Positions 34,959-64,000 of a DNA stretch of 64,000 bases are shown here, piece by piece. A program made the translations under genes and the position numbers. Location: contig JACYXH010000312.1 in assembly GCA_026745465.1 (NCBI GenBank), positions 735,262-799,261 of the forward strand. Reading direction: 5' to 3'. How positions within the stretch are numbered: position 1 is the stretch's first letter; each line of letters starts with the position of its first letter. This stretch comes from Lota lota (lineage: Eukaryota > Chordata > Actinopteri > Gadiformes > Lotidae). Below the pieces are notes generated by a model, which worked only from the letters and a program-made list of their open reading frames with translations, ran no database searches and was not told the origin of the DNA.

Positions 34959-37900
34959 ATGATATCACATTGTATGAAGCGAATTCGGATATGCTGTGAA
35001 ACCAGATCAATACAAGTGCAATGCAGAGACCTCGTTAGGCAATACACCGCCAATCGTTACAAAACAACGGTTTGTCCAAATGAAGACTCCGATCCAACCC
35101 GAATGTTATTGCAGCTCTGCGTAGACGGATACTATGTTGCTCCTGGTCAGGTGCACATAGACTTATTTGAGCGGGGAATGTGCTGTAACTATGGACCACT
35201 GGGGATGGAACTAAAGAAAAACCTACTCGAGCAGTGGTGGTGTTCTGTTAAAAGGTCAAGAACGCAAGTGTTTGGCATTAGCACTTTGACCACCAGTGAC
35301 GATAAGTCTGGAGAGGGCAACGCGATTTTGGACGTTGAACGCCTAAACCAACTACTTGATGCAGAAGAGTTGAACAAAACCCAACTGATTCAGAGGATAC
35401 AGATGCTTCTTCGGCCGTCAACATCTTTAAGAACGAACCTTCTTCAAGGTAGAGCTCAGCCACCATCATGTAAAGCAATTAATTAAACAATTAGCAGAGA
35501 GTAGTCTTATGTACATAGCTGAATGGATTCCTACATTGACCATGAAGGTAATGTAATCTGATATTGATTCAGGATTTTCCGAATTAGGAGGGAATCTAAA
35601 AGTGGATCATCAGTACACCTTCTCAATCAGTTTGTTCCAAAACATCCTTTTGTAGTTGTCGGTTCTAAGTATACATCCATGATTCCAGGTGCATTGGAAC
35701 AGTACAGCTCCTGGTTGGAGCTGGTGAATAGGAGGTTGCCGTTTGGCTTAGCTGAGACTGGCCTGAGTTTCCAATCGTTGGATGGATCCGGTAGGTGAGG
35801 CCTATTCTATTTCCATACCTCTTTCTATATGCTCCTAAACATAATGTGATTTATTCAAATCATAAATTTTTTCATTGTCAGTGGTGTCAATTAAGTTTTG
35901 CCTGTATGTTAAAACTCACAATATCCCAATAGTATTTTCTAAGTGAGTAAGTTTTGTTTTAGTTAAATGTTTTTCAATGTTGCCTTGTGACTTGGGTGCA
36001 GCACCTATAGGCCTATATTGAAACAAACAATATGCATTCGCCTTTGCAAGGCTGTGTTTTTAAATGACATGGAAAGTGTTCTGCCAGCCGAGTAGAAGCT
36101 ACCTACGCGTCCCTGGTGTGGTTCTGCTCTCCGCGAAGCTCCTCTCAGTGGCTGGATCACTGGACACGCCTCAGGCTTCAGTGGTGGAGAAAGGTAGGTC
36201 TATGTCGATGCTGGGAAAATGTCTGTTTTATAATCATTCGTAATTGCTGCTACTACTACTAATACCAAACGCTGTGCATCAGAGACAGAAATCAATAAGG
36301 ACTCAAAATTGCTCCAGAAAGTAAGAAAAACATTAAATGTAATATGCCAGTATGTTGTTTGCTTACTTTCCCAAATGTACTTTGATACGTTTAGAGGAAA
36401 TCCAGTGGGCAGTACTTGGTTAGTAACATGTATCTGATCCTGTCATGCTGTAATTGTGTAACCATAATAACTGCTGTTGAAAGTTGCTGTAGAAATATCG
36501 TTTTATTTATAATAGTTTTATTATCTAAATTTGCAATGATTTTCTAGTGTAATATGTGACCCAAATGGGTCACAATAAGAGTTCTGCTTAAGATTATATT
36601 TCTGATCTTGCTCATGTAATGGATTCATTATTCCCCTCTGTTCAGTTTGCCCTGGCACCATCAGAATTCAGTAGCAGGGATGTCCCTGAGGACGAGCTCC
36701 AAGAAGGTGCATCCCGGGGCGTGAAGATCGTTTACTCGTTTCCGTGGGGACAGGAGACCCTGGAGAACCTCTGGAGCCGAGGGGATTATGAACTATTGCA
36801 GACACACGGTGGTGTCCGCGCCAAAATACAGGTCAGTCTGCCATCCAAAAGCAGGTTTCTTAAAAGAATAAATGTGTGCATAATAGCTATATGAATCAGA
36901 AAAGAAGGTTAGTATTTATTTGTAATTTTTAGTGGTAATGCAAATGAATTATAGGAGCTGGTGCATCACAACAAAGTATTACATGTTATAGTTAAAGTTC
37001 TAAAACAATTAAGTGCAGATTTTATAGAGCTAGGTACCTCCTTGTTCCACCTTTTGAGGTACCACAAATACAGTACCTCCATAGAGGTACCACACATACC
37101 TTCATAGAGGTAACACACACACATGCGCCTCCCATAGAGCGCACGCATGTGCTCGTGCGCGGAATAATAATTATTGTGACCCATTTGGGTCACATATTAC
37201 ACTAGAAAATGATTGCAAATTGAGATAATAAAACTGATATTTCTACAGTAACTTTCTACAGCAATTATTATACGTATACATTTACAACATGGCAGGATGT
37301 TATGCTGTTCTCAATTAGTGTCGCGATGGCCGGAAGTTGGTAGTACCTCACGTCATCTCTGTAGCGAGCAACATGGACCGCAGTATGATGGCCTACATGC
37401 ACAACTCCCTGCAGCTACTGAAGAAACACGATGGCAAGCAGAAACTGTATCAGAGGAAGGTGAATATCGGAATGCGTAATAGGGGTAGTTCAGGTATACG
37501 TCTCTTGGTTCTTCATTATTTTACGTTATGCATGAGTGTTGATTTGTGTTGATGCTAGGTGTTGAAGCTGCATCCGGTGTTGGCTCCGGTGAAAGTGGCC
37601 TTGGACCTGGGCAGGGGAGCTACGCTGGAGCTAAGACAGGTTACAACTATGTGCTTTAATGGAATATAACTTGTATTGTAATCCAATCACTGTAAATTGT
37701 TGCCTGTGGTCTTCTCAGGATCCTCCTGCTCCGTGGCTGGATTGTCATCACTTTCCCAATGTCAGCAAAGCTTACTGCTAGCTAGCAATGCTTTAATATC
37801 TCAGTGCCTATGCAAGCTTGCCTTCCTAATGACCATGTCCTATTTGCCTACTGGTATATCTGGCAGCAAGGCTATATCTAAATGAAACCTAGGGCATTTT

Positions 37901-38592
37901 TACAAACAAAATCTGTTGGTGCCAATTGTCTTTCTGTGTCTTAATTGTTTGGTTTCTAGGTGTGTGAAGGCTTGTTGCAGGAGTTCCTGGATGCTGGAAT
38001 CTCTGCATGGCCAGGATCTATAGATACTACATCATCATCTGTGGAGAAGCTAAACACCAAGTAAGACCCCGTCAAACGGTCTATGATTTGTTTAGCGTCA
38101 TTACACACTAGCCACGCTAAGCAATAGCAACAAAACGGCCTTACCCCAATCAGCACAGGTTAACTTGATTGTATATCCATTGAAGTATTTGTGTAGAAAA
38201 TGTTTTAAATTTGTGTAATACATCACCTTTTTGTGTCTTTCCTATTGTCTAGAAAATTAAAATGTTCCTCTATAGTTCTTAAAGATCACAGTTGCTCTTC
38301 TTCAATGCGCTTACTTGTGAATGCTGAGCTGATAAACCTTGCCATCACGAAGTCATGCAACAATTCAACATTTTTAAAACACTTGGTCTCTACCGTCCGT
38401 GTGTGTGTGTGATTTTTTTTTTCCAGGTATGATGAGATGGGCGTTCTCTTCACTATGGTGATAGATGAGAACACACTGGAAAGTGGGCTGCTGCAGGTGC
38501 GAAGCAGAGATACCACCCTCAGGGAGTTCAAACACATCTCAGAGGTGACGGGCTTCCTGCTCCAATACATACGTGCCGCCCACAACATGTGA
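34959..38592 (+). CDS. polg2: DNA polymerase subunit gamma-2, mitochondrial
   Basis: Accessory (processivity) subunit of the mitochondrial DNA polymerase; a dimer binds POLG and primer-template DNA in the matrix. Coding exons: 34959-35448, 35689-35794, 36088-36193, 36646-36831, 37319-37459, 37559-37639, 37960-38060, 38427-38592. They join in frame to 458 aa (human 485). Visible landmarks are the class II tRNA-synthetase-like [55 protein letters not shown] and the anticodon-binding-like C-terminus ([27 protein letters not shown]). The basic, Cys/Arg-rich N-terminus suits a mitochondrial presequence. The exon 2 donor is the second of two GTs (35795); the first would give a stop in exon 3. Introns are short and an inverted repeat surrounds exon 4. 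Confidence 0.95.
36437..36578 (+). repeat. Left arm of the inverted repeat around polg2 exon 4
   Basis: About 140 bp whose reverse complement recurs at 37171-37298. It ends in the near-palindrome gtgacccaaatgggtcac. It lies wholly in intron 3, 67 bp before exon 4. Confidence 0.88.
37171..37298 (-). repeat. Right arm of the inverted repeat around polg2 exon 4
   Basis: Reverse complement of 36437-36578 with scattered differences. It lies in intron 4 and ends only 20 bp before exon 5, so it covers the likely branch-point region of that exon. Confidence 0.88.
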
Positions 38593-38754
38593 ATGACCAG
38601 GTCCTCCTGGCCAGAATAGTTGAGACTACACAACAAGTTGGAGTGCCAGTATGGTTTGGTGGCCTAGCAGTAACATTTTGTTGATTTCTGTCACTGAGGA
38701 TGTTTTGTGCACAGCTAGAAGTTTTGCCGAAGTTTACCTCAAACTGTATTTGCC

Positions 38755-38760
38755 ATTAAA
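38755..38760 (+). promoter_or_regulatory. Likely polyadenylation signal of polg2
   Basis: ATTAAA 163 bp after the stop codon. About 300 bp remain to the srp68 start, so the two genes are tightly spaced head to tail. Confidence 0.45.
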
Positions 38761-39011
38761 ATATCTAAAATTTAAAAGATTTATTGTCTGTTTACCAATC
38801 CGCACCACAAGAATGTATTTTTATTTATATTATTAATTAAATCACACATATAATGAAAAACAGAATTATTCAATAGTATTAACGCATTTAATTTAAAATA
38901 TTTATTTTGTGTTAATACCGAATTTTCACAACGTACATGGATTACTAATTTATGCAGATTGCCAAATCTCGTGAGCTTTGAGTTGTGTGAGACGTCACAC
39001 CGTATACCACG

Positions 39012-39016
39012 ATTGG
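39012..39016 (-). promoter_or_regulatory. Inverted CCAAT box before srp68
   Basis: gATTGGcc about 50 bp upstream of the srp68 ATG, in the short polg2-srp68 gap. NF-Y sites like this are common in housekeeping promoters. Confidence 0.35.
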
Positions 39017-39066
39017 CCGGTCATTGCTAGTGCATGTGGGTCCTGCTTAGCTACTAGCAATTGAGG

Positions 39067-57051
<17,985 letters not shown>

Positions 57052-58588
57052 ATCCAGCTCCAGAGCCACGAGTCCTGCCACAAAACAGCAACCGCCCAGA
57101 CCCCAATTGTCAACTGAAATTATGTTCTCTTCCCCTTCTTGTTTTGTTCTCACCTTTTTGGGGCGTCTGATCAGGGTTATCTACAGCCAGTAATTCTGAA
57201 AGTCCTTGAATCCATGTGAAATGAATTGACCTACATTGGTCCAAGGTGGTTCCGCCATGGGCCTTCTTTCCCCTGACCCCCAAGGTGTCGGTGGTGATCC
57301 AGCTCCTTCTGCACTCACCGTTGGCACCAATAGCAATATCCCTGTTCAGCCTAACCAAGCCCTTTTGGCATATTTCTTTCATTTAAATTCTTCATGAAAG
57401 CATACCATTTGTTTCTTTCATGAAATGAGTTTTTTTAGTGAGACTCTGGGTACCAGATCTGACAAGCTCAGTGTTGCCTCAACATATGCTATTAGTTGAT
57501 GGGACAGCCGTTTCAGTTTTTATGTTTTCACGACCGTGATCAGGACTTCAAGGATAATGTCTTGTATGGGTCCATGTATTGCGGGATTATTGTTTATACA
57601 TAATCATGCAAGAGAAAGCCAAGTGAATGTGAGGTGTTCATCCTAGTCGCAACCGGTTGGTTATCTGCTCTTGTTCTACCTGCTCTCTCCTAAGCAGGAA
57701 GATGAGAAGAATGAATCCTCATCCTCATTCTCAGTAGTTATCATTCTGACAGTGGAGAGTTGCCTGCATCTGGCTTTTTTTTTTTTTTTTTTTATCAGGT
57801 CACCCAACAATGCCAACTAGAAGGACAACTTATTTAACCTTAAGACGCTACAGTGAACACTTTGGTTTGATGTTGGACCAACCTACTTAACACACAGAGC
57901 CCCCGCATTCTATTTTAGAAGTTTGCTCGGTGGTTATTTTTAAAGCTGCTCCTGAAGCCTAGCCGTCTAAAACATCTAGTGTGAATATACAGTGTACCTT
58001 TTTGCCAAAGACCAGGGTATGTTATTGGCAGGAAGTTTTTAACTGTTCTATCTATTCAGAAGGTTTGGGGGACTAATTATATTTACATTTAAGTCAAGGC
58101 TGACTCAGTCTAGTTTAGTTTTCAGTGCCAGATGTATATTTAAATGTACTACCCTACCATTATTTTGTTTTTAAAATCATTTGCGTATTCACTGCATCAA
58201 TCCAAACAAAGTCCCCCTTTTCACCTTTGTCTCAAACACCAAGCCTGCTCTCCTCTTGTGGACACCCAAGTAACATTGGGCACTAGTTCTAGTGTCTGTA
58301 GACATGGCGCATTCTGTAATCCATCTCGCCCTAATCTCCATCTCATAAGTGAACCCTCTCACTGTAAGCGTTGCTCTTTTGCTTTAATATGGTTGTTAAA
58401 TACTCTTCATTATAAGAAATGTATATTACCTTGCCCGTGTGTTAAACGTCTGTGGTCGGGCAGAAGTTTGTGCTAATTATTTGCATTGTACCATCATAAG
58501 TGTGGGATGGGTATTTTTAATTGACATTTGAGTTTTATTGGAAACTAAGTAGGCGTGTAATGCCCCCAAAAAAATCAATGAAATTACC

Positions 58589-58594
58589 AATAAA
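58589..58594 (+). promoter_or_regulatory. Likely polyadenylation signal of srp68
   Basis: AATAAA about 1.5 kb after the stop, followed by a T-rich stretch. A 20-T run at 57777-57797 lies in the presumed 3' UTR. Confidence 0.45.
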
Positions 58595-59743
58595 AGGACA
58601 TTTGCTCCAAACATGTCTTTTCTGGTGCATTTGATTGTCATGATCATCAAGTCATTCATCAATTATTTTATTTTTTTATGTCTTGATGCCAACATTGTTG
58701 CATTTTGTATCCGCTCCTGTTAAGCTGGAAGGTTGGGTATATAGCTTATACAGGTACCGGATGACTCCTCAAACGTGTGAGTGTTTTAGTTGATCGCTGG
58801 GGTGTGGATGTATAACGGCGTGGAATACCACAGCAGGGTGCGCACTGCATAGTTTGCTGATAACCCATTTAGTTTAGGAGTAACCTTGCATTTGTTATTG
58901 ACAATGCTAGTTGCTTATTTGCTTGGTTGCACCCTATCAAAAAAGTTTATAAACTATACAGAAAATTATTGTAAACCATGATAAAGCACCAGATTAATTC
59001 AAGTTTCCAAGCCAAGCAACATATCTGCTGAACTTCAGTCTTAAATACTGGTTTCATTTATATTGTTTTTTTAGATGCACCCAATAGGTATGTAAATTAC
59101 TAAAATATTCATACTAACAACCTAACATAATTACCCACACTGCTATGAACAACACTTTTCTTGGGAGAGGTAGACCTCTTTCACCATGTCTTCCATTAAG
59201 TGCCAAGGGCACTACTTTGATTCTACCCTCAGCCCTGCTGTTCCTTGCCGTAAGTAGCATACTGCCACACAATAGTGACAAGGTGTTGTTCATATTATGC
59301 ATTATATATTCTGTTAACCAGAATATTGTTATTGCTTATTGTTTGTAGGTCATTGTACTTGTGTCTGTCACACCCTAGCCCATCTTGTTCCTATCCCTTG
59401 CTATGCTTTTCTTACCCACTAAAGACTCACACCCCTATCAGCCAAAAAACATGCAATAAATGCACATAGATGTAATAAATGACTTAAATAAATGTGTATA
59501 AAAGTATCCCTATATAGTTGATTGATAATGAGATGGGGGGGGGGGGGGACACAAGAGGGGTCTTCTTGTGCAGCTGGTGCACTGTGCAGGCATGATCCTG
59601 AATGAACAATGAATGAAAACACTATTGGCATATCTACAAACGCATGTAGACAGGTAACAAGCTAACAAACCCTTCAAACGACATCACAGGGCAAGTGAAA
59701 AGCTTGACTCATCTAACAAACTACCACTACAGCCCTTTAGATT

Positions 59744-60060
59744 TCAGCCCATACCATGACGTTCAGTGTGCTGCTCAGTGGTGAAAAGGGTCAAGAATGT
59801 GTTCTCATGAACACATCCCTTAACAAAAAATATTTCTCCAGCAGTTTCAACTTTGACCTGCAAGTGTAGCTGCGAGGACCCATGCTGTAAATTCAGTCCG
59901 ACCACAAATTTCATCCAGACAAATATCCCTGTCTGGCCTGGACTCCTTGTTCCTTGATTATGAAGGAGTAGTCTGGACACTACTATTGATCCCAAGGTGT
60001 TTATTTTCACCAATGAAAACGATGTCAACGTTTCGATCAAGTTGGATCTTCATCTGGAAC
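59744..60060 (-). repeat. Interspersed repeat with a hammerhead-like core
   Basis: On the minus strand, CAGATGA (60050-60056), a GATC...GATC stem and GAAAC (60030-60034) resemble a hammerhead ribozyme core, with one essential position changed. ATAAACACCTTGGGATC follows. The surrounding intergenic DNA (58616-61740) has a G14 run at 59535-59548 and no recognised gene. Confidence 0.35.
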
Positions 60061-61862
60061 TTTTCAACATTTAACCTACACTCCTTTTTTTAAATGGCCT
60101 TGTTTTACTAATTCTACTGCTAAGTGTGGCATACAGCTGATGGAAATATAGTTAGTGAATTGGGAAAGCAGAGGATACATTTTACAGAGAGCTACAGAAG
60201 GTTTAAGACCATGATAAAATATAGGAATATAGTTCATAGCTCTGTTCTAATTTTCTTTCCTACTCTAAGGTGACACTGGAATATTACCACAATGAACAAC
60301 ACCATTACAATCCTTTTTCCCCCTCCCCACCTACACAAAAACATTCATGGATCAGATTTGAACACAACTAAGAATCATTCTGAACTAGCACAACAGGGAA
60401 CATGGCAAATGTATTTTGCTAGAGGTAGCACAGTAGCTATGAAAGCTGCCAAACAACATTCCGCTCCCTGATCCTCCATTGTTGATGTACTACAGAGACG
60501 CCCTCACGCTGAGTGACTGGCATGCTTCAGTACCACAGAGAGAGAAGTCATAGTAATACTGTATTGAGCAACATATTCACCTTCTGCTATCTTACTACAA
60601 AATGACAGGGCAGAATGTACTGAACCTCTTTATATTTCATCAATCAAACAAATCTTCTGCATGGCCTAAAAATGTTCATTTGGGAAGTTGTCTTACGATG
60701 AATCTGTATTGATGAATGTAATGAAGGTGCAGGTGAAGGGGTTAGGCTCCTTGCTGCCTTGCTCACAGCTATGTTGGTGATCGAACAGAAAGTTTCACCT
60801 TCCTGTGAAAGTTAAACACCCTGTCTTTCGAGTATTTTTGCAAGATAGACAGCATAATAAGTAGCAGTGCATAAGTAAGCAATATATAAATCATGCAATG
60901 AATTATATATATTTACTTTAATACATTTAATAAAACATTTGACCACCAGTCCCAGATGATAGATTCTGATTAAATTGGGCATTGAATCAAAATAAGTATA
61001 TAGGGTCACTTTCAGGGTTTTGATGCTATGTCATAATGTTAATGCCTTTGGTCTACGGTGGATTTAAGCTTTATGGCTACATTGCAGACTCCAAGATCGA
61101 CATCTCTGTGTTTCTCTTCATGTTCGTTTTCAAGTCATTCTTAATGAAACCACCAAATCATACTCAACAGAATTAATATAAGGTTGATTCATTGAAGTAT
61201 TAAAACATTCATGGTTTTTCCAGCACAGTGGGCCTACTCTGTTGGCCTGTTGGATCTGGCATCGCAGCAGGTGGGACGTATTGACCCCGCTGGACTAATC
61301 TTTTTCACATCTTTCTAAAATGATCTCTTTTTTGTGAACAGCTGCATAAGTTAAAGGACAACAGCTACTGTAGACTGAGCACACACACACAGACACACAC
61401 GCGTGCATGCAGACCAGCGGTATGTCAGACTCAATGGAGGTGGGTGTGGTGGGCCCATGTTGAAATAAGAGAGTGGGGTCAAGCGACAAACAAGAAAGTT
61501 TCAACCGGAGGGATGGTTGGTGTGGGTAGTGGCTGAGGAAAACAGGTTATTCCGGTCCTAACCAGACCAGGTGGATAGCTGGGAGGGAGCTCTCCTGTCA
61601 CCCTAGGCGTGGCAGGTGGAGCCAGAACAGATGAGCACTGTGTCCTCCTTTAACTCAGTACTGACGTGAGCCAACACACGCACACACAATCAACGGCTTG
61701 AGCCAAGATACAAGGAGGTGGGCGTCTTTCGAGTTGTGTTTAGAGTCTCCGAGGCAGCGAGTGAGAGGTGAAGGAAGAGAAAAAAGACCAGAGGACCAGA
61801 GGACAGAAAGAGAGAGAGATTGTGTTTGTGATTCACCAGGGATCTAACCTAGGACCCTCAGG

Positions 61863-61912
61863 ATGTTGAAGAAAAAGGGGAACACAGTGACGGTCCCCGG
61901 GAAGATCAGCAA
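61863..61912 (+). CDS. evpl: Probable first coding exon, envoplakin-like (partial)
   Basis: An ATG after a GC-richer 5' segment opens MLKKKGNTVTVPGKIS, and the exon ends AGCAA|GTGAGT, a strong donor (phase 2). A short basic head before the first intron suits plakins such as envoplakin or periplakin, cytolinkers of the cornified envelope and desmosome. In human, EVPL lies directly downstream of SRP68 in the same orientation, as here. The identification rests mainly on that gene order; 16 residues are too few for certainty. The remaining exons lie beyond the window. Confidence 0.4.
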
Positions 61913-61917
61913 GTGAG

Positions 61918-64000
61918 TTCAATCTGTCTACCGTGTGTGTTTGTGCACTATTTAATCCTTGGTCATGTTTTTCCCTTACTCCTCAATTCTGTCCCAGACT
62001 GAGAGCTGTATCACTCATCACTCATGTCGAGTACCTAGCTGTGAAAGTAACTGTTACTGCCATCCCTCTGGTCCTATTACTGTATTCTCCATCCATCCCT
62101 GTCCTGCATGCTTTCAATGGGCAAAGACTCATTTGAGGTTGTTTTTAGGGAAAGTTAAGTTATGTGTAACATGTAAACAGATAGAATGGGTTCTATCCCA
62201 TTCTATCACAAGGGTTGCTTAAGAGTGTTCTCACCATCTCCAGAATCGAGGTTCAACACGTGCATAGTTTGATAATAGCTCAACTCTGCATCCCTTTAAA
62301 ATATAGGACCCGTAAGAGTACAGAACAGATTGTGTTAAATCATTCTTTCTGGCACAGCTTTCTGATAAACCTATATTATGAAGACAGAGAGCCATTTCCC
62401 CCCGAAAGTGTGGTCACTTTATTCAACGATTCATTCCATCTCTTTGGCATAACGTTCTTTACAACATGGAACATTAATAGGGGAGAATAGGCTATTAGTA
62501 GGGATCATTTTGATTAACGATATTCTTTTAAATTGCTGTGTAACTGAGATCAGTACCAGTCAAAGTAAGCACATTTATTTTGGACGTGATTATATATATA
62601 TTATATCTATTAAGATTGTGGGCTGTGTGAACCACTTTGTAACTGTGTTTTATGAATAGAGTTTATTGTGGTGACATACTTTCATTACTGCTGTCTGAAG
62701 CCCTGCAGTTATCTGGCTATTAGGGCAGGGCGTGATTATATCTGGCATATTTTAAACCAACAATCATTTTAAGGAGTGGAGAACTTCATTGTTTCATTCA
62801 TTCTTTTGACAACTGTCGGAATCGTCTGGGACGGAAGTCACTCATTGGTCATCTCAGAAAGGGACAGGACCATCAAGTATCTGACACCTTAACGCAGACC
62901 TCTCTTATGAGAGCTCTGAGTGGGCAACGCTGTGGCTCTACACTGTCACTCACAATAACCAGGGACCCACTTCAATACACTGTGATGCTATCGACATTTT
63001 TGCTGTCAATAATCAAATCATTTCTACAGTACAAGCTAGTGAACAGTGGGTTGAACACAAGGCAGCCTGTGGATGTGTATGAGTGACACCTTGTTGATCC
63101 TGGTATTGCATGTATAGTGGCATCAAATTACCCTATGTTGATCATGGGTAGATCTTGGCAATCTTGTTTTGTGTCATTTCTGATGACGTATCAAAGCCTG
63201 TTGCTATGGGGATTTAAACAAGATGAGTAAGACCTGACCAAAGAGATTGGGAAGATAGTAGACCAATGCAGCCTGACGTATTGAATATGAAAATAATGGA
63301 ATGTCTAGTGTTCCTTTTAACATATTCATTGAAGGAATGAACCCTAAACTATGTATGTACAACACATGCCACCAAACAGCATCAACATGAGGATTCAACA
63401 CGTAAAGTTAAATTTTTTTTAACTTTCCCCTGAGAGAATAGTCTGACAGAAACACAGAATGTTTAGTAGGTTGCATGGATAAACTAACCTGTCTGACCAG
63501 ATGAAGGCTGTAGACAAGGGTTATCTTTAATCTTCATACCTTCTAGTAGCCAATTGTAGCCATACACCATGTCTTCACTTTTATGACTTTTTTATGGTTC
63601 CTTTCTCAGCCCTTTGATCCAAACCCACAGCTGAAAGTAGCCCCAGGGTTTGCTGAGCCGTGGGTGAATGGGTCATAATTCCACAGGGTTTAGAACTAAA
63701 AGTGACCGCAGTAAAAAAGAAACAAGGTATCAAAAACAGCCATTGGTTTGGGTATGGATTCATTGAGACTTGAATGAATGAATGAAAGAAAGAGTACTTT
63801 GATCAAAGTAAAGCATTGACATTAGACTAAAACATTAAAGTCCTTGATGTAAAATACATTGAAGTATCAACATGAGGTGATCAATATGTTAAACCATACA
63901 CTCCTTGTTGCATGAACGTATTGGTTAAGCTCAAACTTTTGCTGATCCAGCTTTGGTTTTAGTTTTCAGCCCAATATTGATTTTCTTTACTGTCTAACTG
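61918..64000 (+). other. Presumed first intron of the evpl-like gene
   Basis: No open frame, RNA gene or recognisable repeat family is seen in this stretch. It has ordinary AT-rich composition. Confidence 0.35.

Noticed and set aside
35278-35478. Minus-strand ORF within polg2 exon 1
   Set aside because: Antisense of the conserved polg2 coding exon.
36619-36894. 91-aa ORF as a separate gene
   Set aside because: It is polg2 exon 4 read past its splice sites.
58144-58476. 110-aa ORF after srp68
   Set aside because: Lies in the srp68 3' UTR before the AATAAA signal, with no domain or splice context.

Overview
This is eukaryotic, almost certainly teleost fish, DNA. Two host genes with canonical GT-AG introns and recognisable vertebrate orthologues (polg2, srp68) and a probable first exon of a third (evpl-like) lie head to tail on the + strand in the right half. 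The repeats (sushi-type Ty3/Gypsy chromoviruses, DD34E Tc1 elements, hAT elements, an I-clade LINE) are typical of fish. A salmoniform or esociform is my guess from the look of the Tc1 and hAT copies; this is weakly supported.

Region 1, 1-22945: a satellite array of about 195-bp monomers (some shortened to about 187 bp), each with an AAGCTT site, arranged in higher-order units of 3, 4, 5 and 6 monomers. It is interrupted by three related LTR retrotransposons, each with a 5-bp target-site duplication: A (727-6083, +, gag and pol frames open, LTRs with only three differences), B (7436-10223, -, large internal deletion) and C (10625-15551, -, complete in layout but with three coding lesions). 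They share a very short leader, a gag/pol -1 frameshift heptamer of the PEG10 type, a chromodomain integrase and a putative self-priming primer-binding site that covaries with the LTR.

Region 2, 22946-34900: a repeat-rich junction. It holds a solo LTR with repeated U3 units split by an apparently intact Tc1-like transposon, a decayed hAT transposase gene, a nearly full-length I-clade LINE (ORF1 plus endonuclease/RT/RNase H ORF2, (GAA)n tail), and an unidentified run of exon-like segments.

Region 3, 34959-38592: polg2, the mitochondrial DNA polymerase gamma accessory subunit, eight coding exons, 458 aa. Region 4, 39067-57051: srp68, a signal recognition particle subunit, sixteen coding exons, 589 aa; its 9.7-kb intron 8 is filled with transposon debris, including an hAT element with an exact 8-bp target duplication and two long opposed dinucleotide arrays. 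Region 5, 58616-64000: intergenic DNA, then at 61863 a 50-nt coding first exon whose place downstream of srp68 fits evpl. The host genes are housekeeping (mitochondrial DNA replication, ER protein targeting) and do not form a functional pathway. The coordinated biology in the window is the retrotransposon family living in the satellite.
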